This document shows positions 1 through 8,455 of a stretch of 54,382 nucleotides of DNA, piece after piece (position 1 is the stretch's first letter; the number at the start of each line of letters is the position of its first letter). Under the pieces are notes generated by a model. That model saw nothing but the letters and a program-made list of their open reading frames with translations. It was not told where the DNA came from and did no database searches. The position numbers and the translations under genes are program-made. Where the stretch lies: contig JAHJAO010000107.1 in the NCBI GenBank assembly GCA_018813905.1, positions 1-54,382 of the forward strand, in the 5' to 3' direction. This DNA is from Candidatus Omnitrophota bacterium. GTDB lineage: Bacteria > Omnitrophota > Gorgyraeia > B26-G9.

Positions 1-341
1 ATAGTTTTTTTAGCGAAATTTTATTAACCTGGATTTTGCTTATTGCAAAATCCGGCCTACAGGGGCGATAGTTTAAATATGTTCAGGATTTAATTGCTTA
101 TCGAGGTATCCCGAAATTTGCCGCATGTTTTTATGCCAGGCCTGCTTTTGCTAACTATTTTATACTGAACGAGTTGAGGATCAAGCCCATTTTTAATACA
201 AATTTTGGGATTAAAACACCCTAGCATAACGTAAGGGGAATGTCAATAAGAGGACGTAATATAAGTTAAAAATAACTAATAACCAAATCCCAAGTTCTAA
301 TCTCCAGGCAACACCAAACAACCAATTTAATATCTTTCGTA
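1..341. other. Non-coding left edge of the window
   Basis: No convincing gene is seen on either strand. The only track ORF here (266-505 minus) runs antisense into the next gene's start. The stretch is AT-rich and contains one perfect hairpin near position 31 (annotated separately). A promoter for the first operon begins at its right end. Confidence 0.6.
31..53. repeat. Perfect 9-bp inverted repeat (hairpin)
   Basis: GGATTTTGC, a 5-base loop TTATT, then GCAAAATCC. The stem is perfect, but no T-run follows it on either strand, so it is not a classic intrinsic terminator. It may be a dispersed palindromic repeat or the end of an upstream transcript. Confidence 0.55.
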
Positions 342-370
342 TTGACGCAAAGGCTGCTTTGTAGTATTTT
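342..370 (+). promoter_or_regulatory. Sigma70-like promoter of the PAC2-dpp operon
   Basis: TTGACG (342-347), a 17-base spacer and TATTTT (365-370). Transcription would start near 377, only a few bases before the ATG at 381. With no Shine-Dalgarno sequence visible, this suggests a leaderless or nearly leaderless mRNA. The -10 element is weak; TAATAT and TATAAT also occur just downstream but with poor spacing. Confidence 0.5.
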
Positions 371-380
371 AATATATAAT

Positions 381-1352
381 ATGAAAAACAAATCTATCAA
401 GATAGTAAAGCGCCCGCGTTTAAAGAACCCGATATTAATCGCCGCCTGGCCGGGTATGGGTAATGTTGCGGTTCGGGCGGTTGAATTTATGATCGAACAA
501 CTCAAGCCCCGGCTTTTAGCTGAAGTCAGTTCCGAGGGATTTTTCTACTCGCATGAAGCGTGGATTATAAATAGTCAAATATCACTGCCGCGGTTACCGA
601 AGGGCAGATTTTTTTACTGGTCCAATCCGGCAAGTAGAAATGATCTGATAATTTTTCTTTGTGAGGCTCAACCGGCCGTGGAAAAAGGATATGAATACGC
701 GGAATTTGTTTTAGAGTTGGCCGAAGAATTTAAGATAAAGCGAATTTTTACTTTTGCCTCCATGCCGGTGCCTATCGACCATACACAGCCCTCACGCGTG
801 TGGGCTACGGTAACCGATAAGAAATTATTGAAATCCTTGTCAAGCCTTGACGTAAAACCCATGCATGTCGGGCAGATTAGCGGGCTTAACGGCCTTCTTT
901 TGAGCGTGGCGAAAGAAAGGCGGTTGGAAGGATTTTGTTTCCTGGCCGAAATCCCATTGTACGCTATCCAGATTGAAAATCCAAAGGCGGCCAAGGCGGT
1001 ATTGACCGTCTTTAGCAGAATTGCCGGGATAAAATTCGACTTCTCCAGCCTGGAAGAACGTTCGAAAATCGTGGAAGATGAAATAGAAAAATTAGTTAAC
1101 TATTTTAAATCCGGTACTATTCCGGGGCCGATAAGCGACGAAGAGATTGAGAATATTAAACAAACACTTGCTTCGGTTACTAAACTTCCTGAGTCTGCAA
1201 AAACAAAAATTGAGGAATTGTTCGGCTTAGCCGAAAAAGATATAACAAAAGCCGGCGAATTAAAAAGAGAATTAGATAAATGGCACATCTATAAAGATTA
1301 TGAAGACCGCTTCTTGGATCTGTTCAAATCCGACCGCAAAGACCGCAACTAA
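381..1352 (+). CDS. PAC2-family protein
   Basis: The N-terminal part (about residues 10-200) has the PAC2 (proteasome assembly chaperone 2-like, ATP-grasp superfamily-associated) pattern: an 'IAAWPGMGNVA' start, a central 'ASMPVPIDHTQPSRVWA' segment and 'GQISGLNGLLLSVA'. A charged, probably helical tail follows (residues about 235-323). The bacterial family has no settled function. The track start at 342 lies on the -35 element; the ATG at 381 (MKNKSIK) fits the family start and gives 323 residues. It lies 15 bases before dppB and probably heads that operon, which says little about function because PAC2 genes occur in many contexts. Confidence 0.75.
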   Translation: MKNKSIKIVKRPRLKNPILIAAWPGMGNVAVRAVEFMIEQLKPRLLAEVSSEGFFYSHEAWIINSQISLPRLPKGRFFYWSNPASRNDLIIFLCEAQPAVEKGYEYAEFVLELAEEFKIKRIFTFASMPVPIDHTQPSRVWATVTDKKLLKSLSSLDVKPMHVGQISGLNGLLLSVAKERRLEGFCFLAEIPLYAIQIENPKAAKAVLTVFSRIAGIKFDFSSLEERSKIVEDEIEKLVNYFKSGTIPGPISDEEIENIKQTLASVTKLPESAKTKIEELFGLAEKDITKAGELKRELDKWHIYKDYEDRFLDLFKSDRKDRN

Positions 1353-1367
1353 TAATCTTAAATTTAA

Positions 1368-2351
1368 ATGCTTAATTATATTTTAAAAAGGTTGTTAACC
1401 CTTATACCGCTTATTCTCGGTATAAGCATTATGTCTTTCTTTGTCATCCACCTTGCCCCGGGCAAACCCACCGATATCCGATTCGAATTGAACCAGAAGG
1501 TAAGTCTTCAGACAAGAGACAGGCTGGAAAAGCTTTACGGCCTGGACGAACCAATAATAATTCAATATTGGAAATGGCTTAAGCGTCTGGGACAGTTTGA
1601 TTTTGGGCGTTCCTTTATTGATGAACGCCCGGTTATGGATAAGATTAAAGAAAGAATACCCATTACGCTGGCAATAAACCTGGTTTCGATATGCTTAATT
1701 TTTTTAATCGCAATTCCTATCGGCGTTTTTAGCGCCGTAGGCGAAGGCAAGGGGTTTGACCGTACAATGACGATAATGGTGTTTGTCGGATTTGCCGTTC
1801 CGACTTTTTGGCTGGCCTTGTTGCTAATTAAACTTTTCAGCGTAGACCTGCATTGGCTGCCGGTTTCCGGTATCCGATCTTTAGAATTTGAAACATTTAA
1901 TTTCTGGGGAAAAACTTTAGATTATATCCGGCATCTTATCCTGCCGATTTTTGTATCCGCGTTCACAAGTTTAGCGGGGCTTTCCCGTTATATGCGCACG
2001 AGCATGTTCGAGGTGCTGCATCAGGATTATATCCGCACCGCATATGCCAAAGGATTGCCGAAACGAAGAATATATTTCCGGCATGCGTTAAAAAATGCGA
2101 TTTTGCCTGTGATTACCATCGTCGGATTATCTATCCCCGGTCTTATCGGGGGGAGTGTGATTTTTGAGCAGATTTTTGCTATACCCGGCATGGGCAAGTT
2201 GACTTACGATGCGGTAATGTCCCGGGATTATCCGGTTATAATGTGTGTTCTGGTAATCAGTGCTTTTTTGACATTACTAGGTAATTTTTTGGCCGACATT
2301 GCCTATTGTTTCGCCGATCCGCGTATCCGCTATGGAGCAAAGAAACAATGA
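1368..2351 (+). CDS. dppB: ABC transporter permease, DppB/OppB type
   Basis: First inner-membrane permease of a peptide/nickel-type ABC importer. It has the family's N-terminal helix ('ILKRLLTLIPLILGISIMSF'), a periplasmic loop with the typical 'LGLDEPIIIQYWKWL'-like segment, and about six membrane helices. The EAA coupling loop is clear near residues 215-240 ('YIRTAYAKGLPKRRIYFRHA'), followed by 'GGSVIFEQIFAIPGMG'. Its 327 residues are the usual family length. The stop overlaps the dppC start (ATGA). No substrate-binding protein gene lies in the window, so the substrate (di/oligopeptide, nickel or other) cannot be assigned; the nearby hyp genes make nickel tempting but unproven. Confidence 0.9.
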   Translation: MLNYILKRLLTLIPLILGISIMSFFVIHLAPGKPTDIRFELNQKVSLQTRDRLEKLYGLDEPIIIQYWKWLKRLGQFDFGRSFIDERPVMDKIKERIPITLAINLVSICLIFLIAIPIGVFSAVGEGKGFDRTMTIMVFVGFAVPTFWLALLLIKLFSVDLHWLPVSGIRSLEFETFNFWGKTLDYIRHLILPIFVSAFTSLAGLSRYMRTSMFEVLHQDYIRTAYAKGLPKRRIYFRHALKNAILPVITIVGLSIPGLIGGSVIFEQIFAIPGMGKLTYDAVMSRDYPVIMCVLVISAFLTLLGNFLADIAYCFADPRIRYGAKKQ

Positions 2352-3163
2352 TGAGCAGATTTTTTAACCACAAATTAGCGTTATGCGGCTTAGTAATAAT
2401 CTTGGTGATTTCCGCGTTTTCTTTTAGCGCCCCCTTAATCTGCCGTTATCAGCCCGACGATATTGATATCGGCAAATATCTTATGCCGCCCACGTCCGAG
2501 CATTGGCTGGGGACAGATCTGCTTGGGCGCGACTTATTCAGCCGCATTGCCTACGGAGGCCGGATTTCTTTAAGCGTGGGGTTTATCGCCGTAGGGCTTA
2601 TGGCTGTTGTGGGTATTTGTTTTGGCGCGTTGGCCGGCTATTATGCCGGCAAGATTGATGAATTGATTATGCGGTTTGTAGATATCATGTTTTGTTTTCC
2701 GCGTTTTATTTTGATTTTAGCCATTATTTCTATGCTGGGACCGAATATTTTTATAGTCATGGCCGTGATTGGTTTGACCAGTTGGATGGGGATTTCGCGA
2801 CTGGTAAGAGCTGAAATTTTGAGTTTGAAAGAAAGAGATTTTGTGTTGGCCGCGCGCGCCTCAGGCGTGAACGACTTTAAAATTATTATTCGGCATCTTA
2901 TACCCAACTCCATGGGGCCGGTTTTTGTCAGTGCGACTTTAGGTGTAGCCGCGGCAATTTTGCTGGAATCATCTTTGAGTTTTTTGGGATTAGGGGTGCA
3001 GCCGCCGACGCCCAGCTGGGGTAATATCTTAATGGATGCAAAAGCGTGTTTGGGCGTGGCTTGGTGGCTGAGTGTTTTTCCGGGGCTGGCAATATTTTTT
3101 ACGGTATTGGGCTATAATTTGTTGGGGGAAGGATTACGGGATTTACTGGTGCCGAGGAAATAA
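2348..3163 (+). CDS. dppC: ABC transporter permease, DppC/OppC type
   Basis: Second permease subunit. The start is taken at ATG 2348, overlapping the dppB stop as ATGA; the ATG at 2351 is a near-equal alternative, and the track start at 2306 lies inside dppB. The protein has an N-terminal helix, 'HWLGTDLLGRDLFSRIAYGGRISL' (the hallmark of DppC-like proteins), the coupling loop 'DFVLAARASGVNDFKIIIRHL' near residue 170, and the C-terminal 'SLSFLGLGVQPPTPSWG' motif. At 271 residues it is full length. Substrate is unknown, as for dppB. Confidence 0.9.
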   Translation: MMSRFFNHKLALCGLVIILVISAFSFSAPLICRYQPDDIDIGKYLMPPTSEHWLGTDLLGRDLFSRIAYGGRISLSVGFIAVGLMAVVGICFGALAGYYAGKIDELIMRFVDIMFCFPRFILILAIISMLGPNIFIVMAVIGLTSWMGISRLVRAEILSLKERDFVLAARASGVNDFKIIIRHLIPNSMGPVFVSATLGVAAAILLESSLSFLGLGVQPPTPSWGNILMDAKACLGVAWWLSVFPGLAIFFTVLGYNLLGEGLRDLLVPRK

Positions 3164-3172
3164 ATACAAGGT

Positions 3173-4156
3173 ATGAAGAAAAATGATCTGCTTGAAGTAA
3201 AAAACTTAAAGACCTCTGTTTTTAATGACCAGCGGCAAGTTTGCGTTGTCGATGATGTTTCTTTTTCTATTTATGAGAATTCTGTTTTAGGTTTAGTCGG
3301 CGAATCCGGCTGCGGCAAGACTATGACCGCCCTTTCTTTGACGAAACTTGTGGGTTCTGCCGCGCGGTTTGAAATATCCGGCGCGGTGAATTTTAATGGT
3401 AAGGACTTATTGAGCGCGCCGGCCAAAGATTTGCTTCGGGTCCGGGGCCGTCAAATCACTTATATATTCCAGGAGCCAAGCACTTGTTTGAACCCGGTTT
3501 TAACTGTTCGGGAACAAATGGAAGAAGTCCTGAGATTGCACCGCAAGGACATATCCCGTTCGGGTTATGATAAATTTTTAGTTGAGGGGCTTGAAAAAGT
3601 AGGTATGAACTTTGCCGCGCAAAAACTTAAAACCTATCCGCACCAGCTTTCCGGCGGTGAAAAACAAAGAATTATGATTGCGATGGCTACGCTTTCCCGG
3701 CCAAAACTTCTAATCGCGGACGAGCCGACTACGGCTTTGGATGTTACGATTCAAGCGCAAATTTTGGTATTGTTGCATAGTTTAAAACGGGAACTGGGTA
3801 TTGCCATGCTTTTTATCAGCCATGATCTGGATGTGATTGGCGAAATAGCGGATTATATCGCGGTTATGTATGCCGGAAAAATAGTAGAAATTTCACCGGC
3901 GCAGAAATTGCTGTTAACACCTAAGCATCCTTATACTAAAGGCTTAATCGATTGTCTGCCGCAAAACTGTAAGGATAATATCCGAAGGCGGAAAGTTATC
4001 GCCGGAGAGGTGCCCCGGGGCGGGATTTATCCCGCCGGATGCCGTTTTCATCCGCGTTGCCCTGATTGCATGGACAAATGCAGAACCCGGCCGCCGCCAG
4101 TCTTTCGGTCAAAGGATGCTGAAGAGGAGGTGTCTTGTTGGCTTTACTCGAATTGA
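3173..4156 (+). CDS. dppD: ABC transporter ATPase, DppD/OppD type
   Basis: First cytoplasmic ATPase of the importer. Walker A is 'GESGCGKT', the Q-loop region is 'YIFQEPSTCLNPVLTV', the signature is 'LSGGEKQR', Walker B is 'LLIADEPTTALD', and the H-loop is 'FISHDLD'. The C-terminal OppD/F extension holds the Cys-rich '[CR]..HPRCPDCMDKC' segment that in this family often carries an Fe-S cluster. It has 327 residues. It overlaps dppF by 19 bases, so the two are probably translationally coupled. Confidence 0.92.
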   Translation: MKKNDLLEVKNLKTSVFNDQRQVCVVDDVSFSIYENSVLGLVGESGCGKTMTALSLTKLVGSAARFEISGAVNFNGKDLLSAPAKDLLRVRGRQITYIFQEPSTCLNPVLTVREQMEEVLRLHRKDISRSGYDKFLVEGLEKVGMNFAAQKLKTYPHQLSGGEKQRIMIAMATLSRPKLLIADEPTTALDVTIQAQILVLLHSLKRELGIAMLFISHDLDVIGEIADYIAVMYAGKIVEISPAQKLLLTPKHPYTKGLIDCLPQNCKDNIRRRKVIAGEVPRGGIYPAGCRFHPRCPDCMDKCRTRPPPVFRSKDAEEEVSCWLYSN

Positions 4157-5103
4157 AAAGCTTGAATAAAAGTTATGAGATCGAAAAAAACATTTTTTCT
4201 CGCAACCGCTTTAAGCTTAAAGCGGTAGATGATGTTAGCTTCACGATAAAACAGGGAAAGACGTTTGGCCTTGTGGGAGAATCAGGCTGCGGTAAATCAA
4301 CATTGGCCAAGCTCATAGTAAAGTTGATCAATCCCGACGCCGGAAAAATTTTTTTTGACCGGCAGGATATAACGCAACAGACAGAACGTGAGTTCCGGCC
4401 CTTGCGGCAGAAAATTCAAATAGTCTTTCAAGATCCGTACAGCAGCCTGTCACCCCGCCTAAAAGTCGGACAGATAATTTCGGAACCCTTGGAAGCTTTT
4501 TCACTGCGGCCCCGTATTGTGGAAGAAAGGATAGCTGAACTTATTGTTCAAATGGGGCTGGGCAAGGAGTATTTAAACAGACTCCCGTACGAGCTCAGCG
4601 GAGGAGAACGCCAACGCGTGGGTATTGCCAGAGCTTTAGCGACTTATCCTAAACTGGTTATTCTGGATGAAGCGGTTTCTTCTTTGGACCTGTCCACACA
4701 GGCACAGATATTAAATCTCTTGCTCGAATTGCAGAATAGATATAAACTTAGTTATCTATTTATCGCGCACAATTTAAATGCCGTTGAATTTATTGCGGAC
4801 GAATTGGCGGTTATGTACTATGGCCAAATCGTAGAAACCGGCGTTACCACAAGAGTCTATGAAAAGCCCGCGCATCCCTATACCCGGATGTTATTGGCAA
4901 GTCGCCTTTCCTTTAAAAGGAAGCTTTTAAATGGGGGAAAAACGCAACTGGCCAGAGAGGGAAATGCGGTTTCCGATTTTAAAATTTTGGGCTGTAAATT
5001 TTTCAAATACTGCCCAAATTCAAAACAAAAATGCCGGCAAATCAAGCCGCAGTTGGAGGAAGTTGCGCCGGGCCATTTTGCGAGTTGTTTTTATCCGGGA
5101 TAG
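4138..5103 (+). CDS. dppF: ABC transporter ATPase, DppF/OppF type
   Basis: Second ATPase of the importer. Walker A is 'GESGCGKST', Q-loop 'IVFQDPYSSLSPRL', signature 'LSGGERQR', and Walker B 'LVILDEAVSSLD'. A C-terminal Cys-rich extension ('CKFFKYCPNSKQKC') matches that of DppD. Two TTG codons (4135 and 4138) compete as starts. AGGAGG at 4125-4130 is 7 bases from 4138 and 4 from 4135, so 4138 is preferred. It has 321 residues. Variation to 'DEAV' from 'DEPT' after Walker B is common in OppF. Confidence 0.9.
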   Translation: MALLELKSLNKSYEIEKNIFSRNRFKLKAVDDVSFTIKQGKTFGLVGESGCGKSTLAKLIVKLINPDAGKIFFDRQDITQQTEREFRPLRQKIQIVFQDPYSSLSPRLKVGQIISEPLEAFSLRPRIVEERIAELIVQMGLGKEYLNRLPYELSGGERQRVGIARALATYPKLVILDEAVSSLDLSTQAQILNLLLELQNRYKLSYLFIAHNLNAVEFIADELAVMYYGQIVETGVTTRVYEKPAHPYTRMLLASRLSFKRKLLNGGKTQLAREGNAVSDFKILGCKFFKYCPNSKQKCRQIKPQLEEVAPGHFASCFYPG

Positions 5104-5114
5104 GTGTTTTTGCC

Positions 5115-6242
5115 ATGCGCTACAATTACGACCTGAAATTTTTAGAAAGAAAAGATTTTAAAGCTTATAAGATAGATGCGCCTTACCTGAAAATAAAAAA
5201 TCAGGTAAAGGAGATAGCCGTCTATAAAGGCGGGGGAGGGTTGGGCGATTTAGTCGTAAGCGTGCCTTTTTTTTCTCATCTGAAACGGGCTTTTCCCCAG
5301 GCAAAAATCAGTTATATGGGTATAATCTACCCAAAGTATGAAAAAATATTTAAGTCCATACCCGCTATCGACGGCTATATCCATTACGAAAGGCCCAACC
5401 GCGCCCGGGGCTTAAAAAGGTATTGGGAATTTCGCAGGAATTTTAAAGGAAAAATTGACTTATTAATCGATACGCAGCGCCGCTGGGAAACAAGCTTTTG
5501 GCTCAAAAATCTTAAACCCCGGTATATGTTAAGCGCCGCTTTCGCCTTATCGGATTGGCCAATAGTAAAGCTTGATTACAAGCGCATGCATATTCTTGAG
5601 CAATTACTGGTATTGTTGGCGCGTTTAGGCGTTCAGGATTTTAAAAATTTGTCCGGTGGGATTACTATTCCCGCTGCGTATCGTGAGCGGGCGGTTAAAT
5701 TTTTGAAAATAGAAAACAAGGAAAAATTTGTAGCGATAATACCCGGCTGCGGGATGAATTTTAAAAATTGGCCCGCGGAATATTTCGCGCAACTGTCGGA
5801 TATGTTTTGTGATGCCGGCTTTAAACCGATTATTTTAGGCAGCCCCGAGCAGATGCCGTTAATCAAAGACATAGCGCGCCGGATGCGTAATCGGCCGATT
5901 CTGCCTTCTGTTGAGGATGCTGATTTTTGCGCGGATATAATGAATACGGCGGCGTTACTTGAAAGATGTGTTATCGCCGTCGGCAATGACAGCGGGGGGA
6001 TGCATTTGGCAAGTTTCTTGGGCGCTCAAAGTGCGACAATTTTCGGGCCGACTACGCCCCGTAAATTCGCGCCTATCGGCAATAAAAACCTGATCTTTTA
6101 TAAGGCTCTGCCGTGTTCTCCGTGCCGGTTTCAGTGCAAAAGGAAGATTTTTAAGGAATGTCTATTTTCTATAAAACCGGAAGATGTATTTAATTCGTGT
6201 ACGAACTTTTTAGAAAAAATTGATATTGGACAGGAGAGATAG
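5115..6242 (+). CDS. Glycosyltransferase family 9 (heptosyltransferase-like)
   Basis: GT9 enzymes add heptose or similar sugars to lipopolysaccharide core from an ADP-sugar donor. The N-terminal Rossmann half shows the glycine-rich 'KGGGGLGDLVVSVPF' (about residues 36-50). The C-terminal donor-binding half shows 'IIPGCGMNFKNWP', 'GNDSGGMHLASFLGA' and 'IFGPTTPRKFAP', all characteristic. The ATG at 5115 (MRYNYD) is preferred; the track start at 5031 lies inside dppF. At 375 residues it has normal length. It is followed by a GT2 gene 3 bases away. Together with gmhB at 29296 it supports a heptose-containing outer-membrane glycolipid. The exact acceptor is unknown. Confidence 0.85.
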   Translation: MRYNYDLKFLERKDFKAYKIDAPYLKIKNQVKEIAVYKGGGGLGDLVVSVPFFSHLKRAFPQAKISYMGIIYPKYEKIFKSIPAIDGYIHYERPNRARGLKRYWEFRRNFKGKIDLLIDTQRRWETSFWLKNLKPRYMLSAAFALSDWPIVKLDYKRMHILEQLLVLLARLGVQDFKNLSGGITIPAAYRERAVKFLKIENKEKFVAIIPGCGMNFKNWPAEYFAQLSDMFCDAGFKPIILGSPEQMPLIKDIARRMRNRPILPSVEDADFCADIMNTAALLERCVIAVGNDSGGMHLASFLGAQSATIFGPTTPRKFAPIGNKNLIFYKALPCSPCRFQCKRKIFKECLFSIKPEDVFNSCTNFLEKIDIGQER

Positions 6243-6244
6243 TT

Positions 6245-7015
6245 ATGCCGGATAAATTACCGCTAAGCATTGTTATTATTACAAAAAATGTTATAGCCAA
6301 TATCGCAGATTGCTTGGAATCCGTAAAATGGGCGGATGAGATTGTAATCGTCGATAACCATTCTACCGACAAAACATTAGAAATAGCCAAAAAATACACG
6401 GATACCATTTACGAAGACACCTGGGATACAGAGGGCGCTATCCGTAACCGTTCCTATCAAAAGGCGAAACATGACTGGGTGCTTACCTTAGACCCGGACG
6501 AGAGGGTGAGTATAGAGTTGCGGGATCAGATCGCGCAATTTTTAACGAACGGCACCGAATATGATGCCTATTCGGTGGCGATGAAGAGTATTTTCGCCCG
6601 CAACTACTGGATGCGCTACGGCGGCTGGTATCCGGCGAGCCGGGTTAAAATTTTTAAAAAAGATAAATTTAGATATGAAGAAGCGGAAATACATCCCCGG
6701 GCGTTTTTGGACGGGAAAGAGGGAAGACTGACGGGAGAGATTATTCATTACTGTTATGATGATTTTAGTCAGCTTGTATCTAAGATGAATATCCAAAGTA
6801 CCTTGGAGGCGAAAAAATGGTTAAGAGACGGCCGGACGATGAACTTTGGGATAGCCCTTCAGCGGATGTTTTCGCGTTTTCTGAAAATGTATATTCAAAA
6901 AAGAGGTTATAAAGACGGTATCGTTGGGTTTATGATGGCTTGGCAGTGGGCTGCATATCAGATTTTGAGTTATGCGAAATATTGGCAGATGAAAAAAACA
7001 GATAGAATAAACTAA
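6245..7015 (+). CDS. Glycosyltransferase family 2 (WaaE/KdtX-like)
   Basis: A GT-A fold transferase. 'LSIVIITKN' begins the nucleotide-binding strand, 'WADEIVIVDNHSTDKTLEIA' is the next conserved block, and 'WVLTLDPDERVS' contains the metal-binding D-x-D-like motif. The C-terminal half ('NYWMRYGGWYPASRVKIFKK...', '...GEIIHYCYDD') resembles the lipopolysaccharide core beta-glucosyltransferase group (WaaE/KdtX). It has 256 residues. GGAGAG lies just upstream of ATG 6245. Its pairing with the GT9 gene suggests a shared role in core oligosaccharide assembly; donor and acceptor are not deducible. Confidence 0.85.
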   Translation: MPDKLPLSIVIITKNVIANIADCLESVKWADEIVIVDNHSTDKTLEIAKKYTDTIYEDTWDTEGAIRNRSYQKAKHDWVLTLDPDERVSIELRDQIAQFLTNGTEYDAYSVAMKSIFARNYWMRYGGWYPASRVKIFKKDKFRYEEAEIHPRAFLDGKEGRLTGEIIHYCYDDFSQLVSKMNIQSTLEAKKWLRDGRTMNFGIALQRMFSRFLKMYIQKRGYKDGIVGFMMAWQWAAYQILSYAKYWQMKKTDRIN

Positions 7016-7047
7016 CGCTCCAACCTTAAAGAAAACCGCAACTGATT

Positions 7048-7290
7048 ATGCATGAATACGGCATCGCCGAAAACATTTTGGAAGAAGTATTAAAAGCGCT
7101 CGAAGGACGGAAATTCGAACGCATTACTAAAATTGAATTAGAAGTGGGCCAGTTTAACCTAGTAACAGAAAAATCATTGCAGGAAGCTTTTGAACTGGCC
7201 GCTGAGGGGACGCCGGCCCAAGGGGTGCGATTGGACATCCGGATGAGCGCCGGGATGGAAATTGAGATAAAACATGTGGAAGCCGTCTAG
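7048..7290 (+). CDS. hypA: HypA-like nickel chaperone lacking the zinc ribbon
   Basis: HypA delivers nickel to [NiFe]-hydrogenase with HypB. The N-terminal nickel-binding 'MHE' is present, as is the alpha/beta core (to about residue 65), including 'ITKIELEVGQFNLV' and 'AAEGTPAQGVRLDIR'. The usual zinc ribbon with two CxxC pairs is missing: after 'RLDIR' the protein passes at once into 'GMEIEIKHVEAV', which resembles the last strand of normal HypA. It is 80 residues instead of about 113 and contains no cysteine. The reading frame is intact, so this looks like a clean in-frame loss, not a frameshift. It overlaps hypF by 17 bases. No clear ribosome binding site is seen. Confidence 0.8.
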   Translation: MHEYGIAENILEEVLKALEGRKFERITKIELEVGQFNLVTEKSLQEAFELAAEGTPAQGVRLDIRMSAGMEIEIKHVEAV

Positions 7291-8455
7291 AACTAAATCG
7301 ATAAAATTTGACCTGGACGAATTAAAAATACGCGGCCAAAAAGATATCGTTGCTTTAGGCGCGGAATTAAAAGCGAATTTTTGTATAATAAAGAAAAACA
7401 AGGCTTATTTGTACTATGGGTTTGGGGATTTGAAAGACCCGCGTTGTTGGGAAAGGTTTAGGGCCGCTGTTTTACAAAAGATTAAACGGTTTAAAATTAA
7501 GCCGGCAGTTATCAGCTGTGATTTAAACCCGCAGTTTTTGAGTTCTCAGTTCGCGCAGGAACTCAAACTCCGATTCAAATCCGCAAAGCGTCTTTTGCCC
7601 GTGCAGCATCACTACGCCCATATCGCCGGCGCGCAGGCAGCGTTAGCTTTGAGCAGAAAAAAGATAATTGGAGTTGCCTGTGATGGGACAGGATTAGGAG
7701 ACAACAAAAATGTGTGGGGATGCGAGTTTTTATTGTGCGACCATTTCCGGATTCGGCGTATTGGGCATTTAAACTATATTCCTTTGCCCGGGGCCGACAT
7801 GGCCGTGCGGCAACCTTGGCGGGTGGCAATAGCTTTACTCTATAAACTTTACGGCAAGGAAATTTTTACGTTGCCGATTGAGTGGTTGAAGAAAAAAAAG
7901 GCAAAAACAAAGGTGTTAATTAAAATGATCGATAAAGGCATAAATACGCCTCTGGCCTCGAGCGCGGGACGTTTGTTCGACGCCGTAGCTGCTTTAACCG
8001 GCTTATGTCATGATGTAAAATATGAGGCCGAAGCGGCGATAGCTTTGGAAAGAAAAGCAGGTAAATTGCGGGGCCGGGAAAAATCCAGTTATCCTTTTAG
8101 CATAAGGGAAGAAAACGGGTTATTGATTGCGCGCACCGATATGATGATCAAGGCGATTGTAGAGGACATAAGATGCGGTAATAGAGTTGAAGTTGTTGCC
8201 GCGCGTTTTCATAATACTTTCTCCCGGATAATTATTAAGATGTGCGGCAAGATAAAAGATAAGTTTAATATTCGGGACGTGGTTTTGGGCGGAGGAGTAT
8301 TTTTTAACAAGATCATAACGGATAGCCTCATGCGGGGATTAGAACGCAGCGGATTTTTTGTGCACAAACCAAAGGATTGCATATTGTCCGATGAAGGGTT
8401 ATCTTTAGGACAGGCGGTGATAGCTTATGTGTCTGGGCGTACCGGTAAAAATTGA
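7274..8455 (+). CDS. hypF: HypF C-terminal (Kae1-like) carbamoyltransferase domain only
   Basis: Full HypF (about 750 residues) makes carbamoyl-AMP and passes the carbamoyl group to the HypE C-terminal Cys for cyanide ligand synthesis. This gene encodes 393 residues and begins at the family's Kae1-like domain ('IVALGAELKANFCI'). The acylphosphatase, zinc-finger and YrdC-like domains are absent. The transferase motifs are retained: 'PVQHHYAHIAGA' (HHxxH), 'ACDGTGLGDNKNVWG', 'LNYIPLPGADMA', 'SSAGRLFDAVAALTGL', 'LGGGVFFNK' and 'SDEGLSLGQA' (usually NDGG). It is encoded between hypA and hypC with overlaps on both sides. It may work with a separate YrdC/acylphosphatase protein elsewhere, or use another carbamoyl donor. 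Confidence 0.85.
   Translation: MWKPSRTKSIKFDLDELKIRGQKDIVALGAELKANFCIIKKNKAYLYYGFGDLKDPRCWERFRAAVLQKIKRFKIKPAVISCDLNPQFLSSQFAQELKLRFKSAKRLLPVQHHYAHIAGAQAALALSRKKIIGVACDGTGLGDNKNVWGCEFLLCDHFRIRRIGHLNYIPLPGADMAVRQPWRVAIALLYKLYGKEIFTLPIEWLKKKKAKTKVLIKMIDKGINTPLASSAGRLFDAVAALTGLCHDVKYEAEAAIALERKAGKLRGREKSSYPFSIREENGLLIARTDMMIKAIVEDIRCGNRVEVVAARFHNTFSRIIIKMCGKIKDKFNIRDVVLGGGVFFNKIITDSLMRGLERSGFFVHKPKDCILSDEGLSLGQAVIAYVSGRTGKN

Noticed and set aside
4931-5161. 76-aa plus-strand ORF overlapping dppF and the GT9 gene
   Set aside because: It lies in another frame of dppF's Cys-rich tail and has no start signal or family resemblance.
7048-7290. Frameshift in hypA hiding the zinc ribbon
   Set aside because: The C-terminal strand follows in the same frame, and other frames near the junction show no CxxC pairs.
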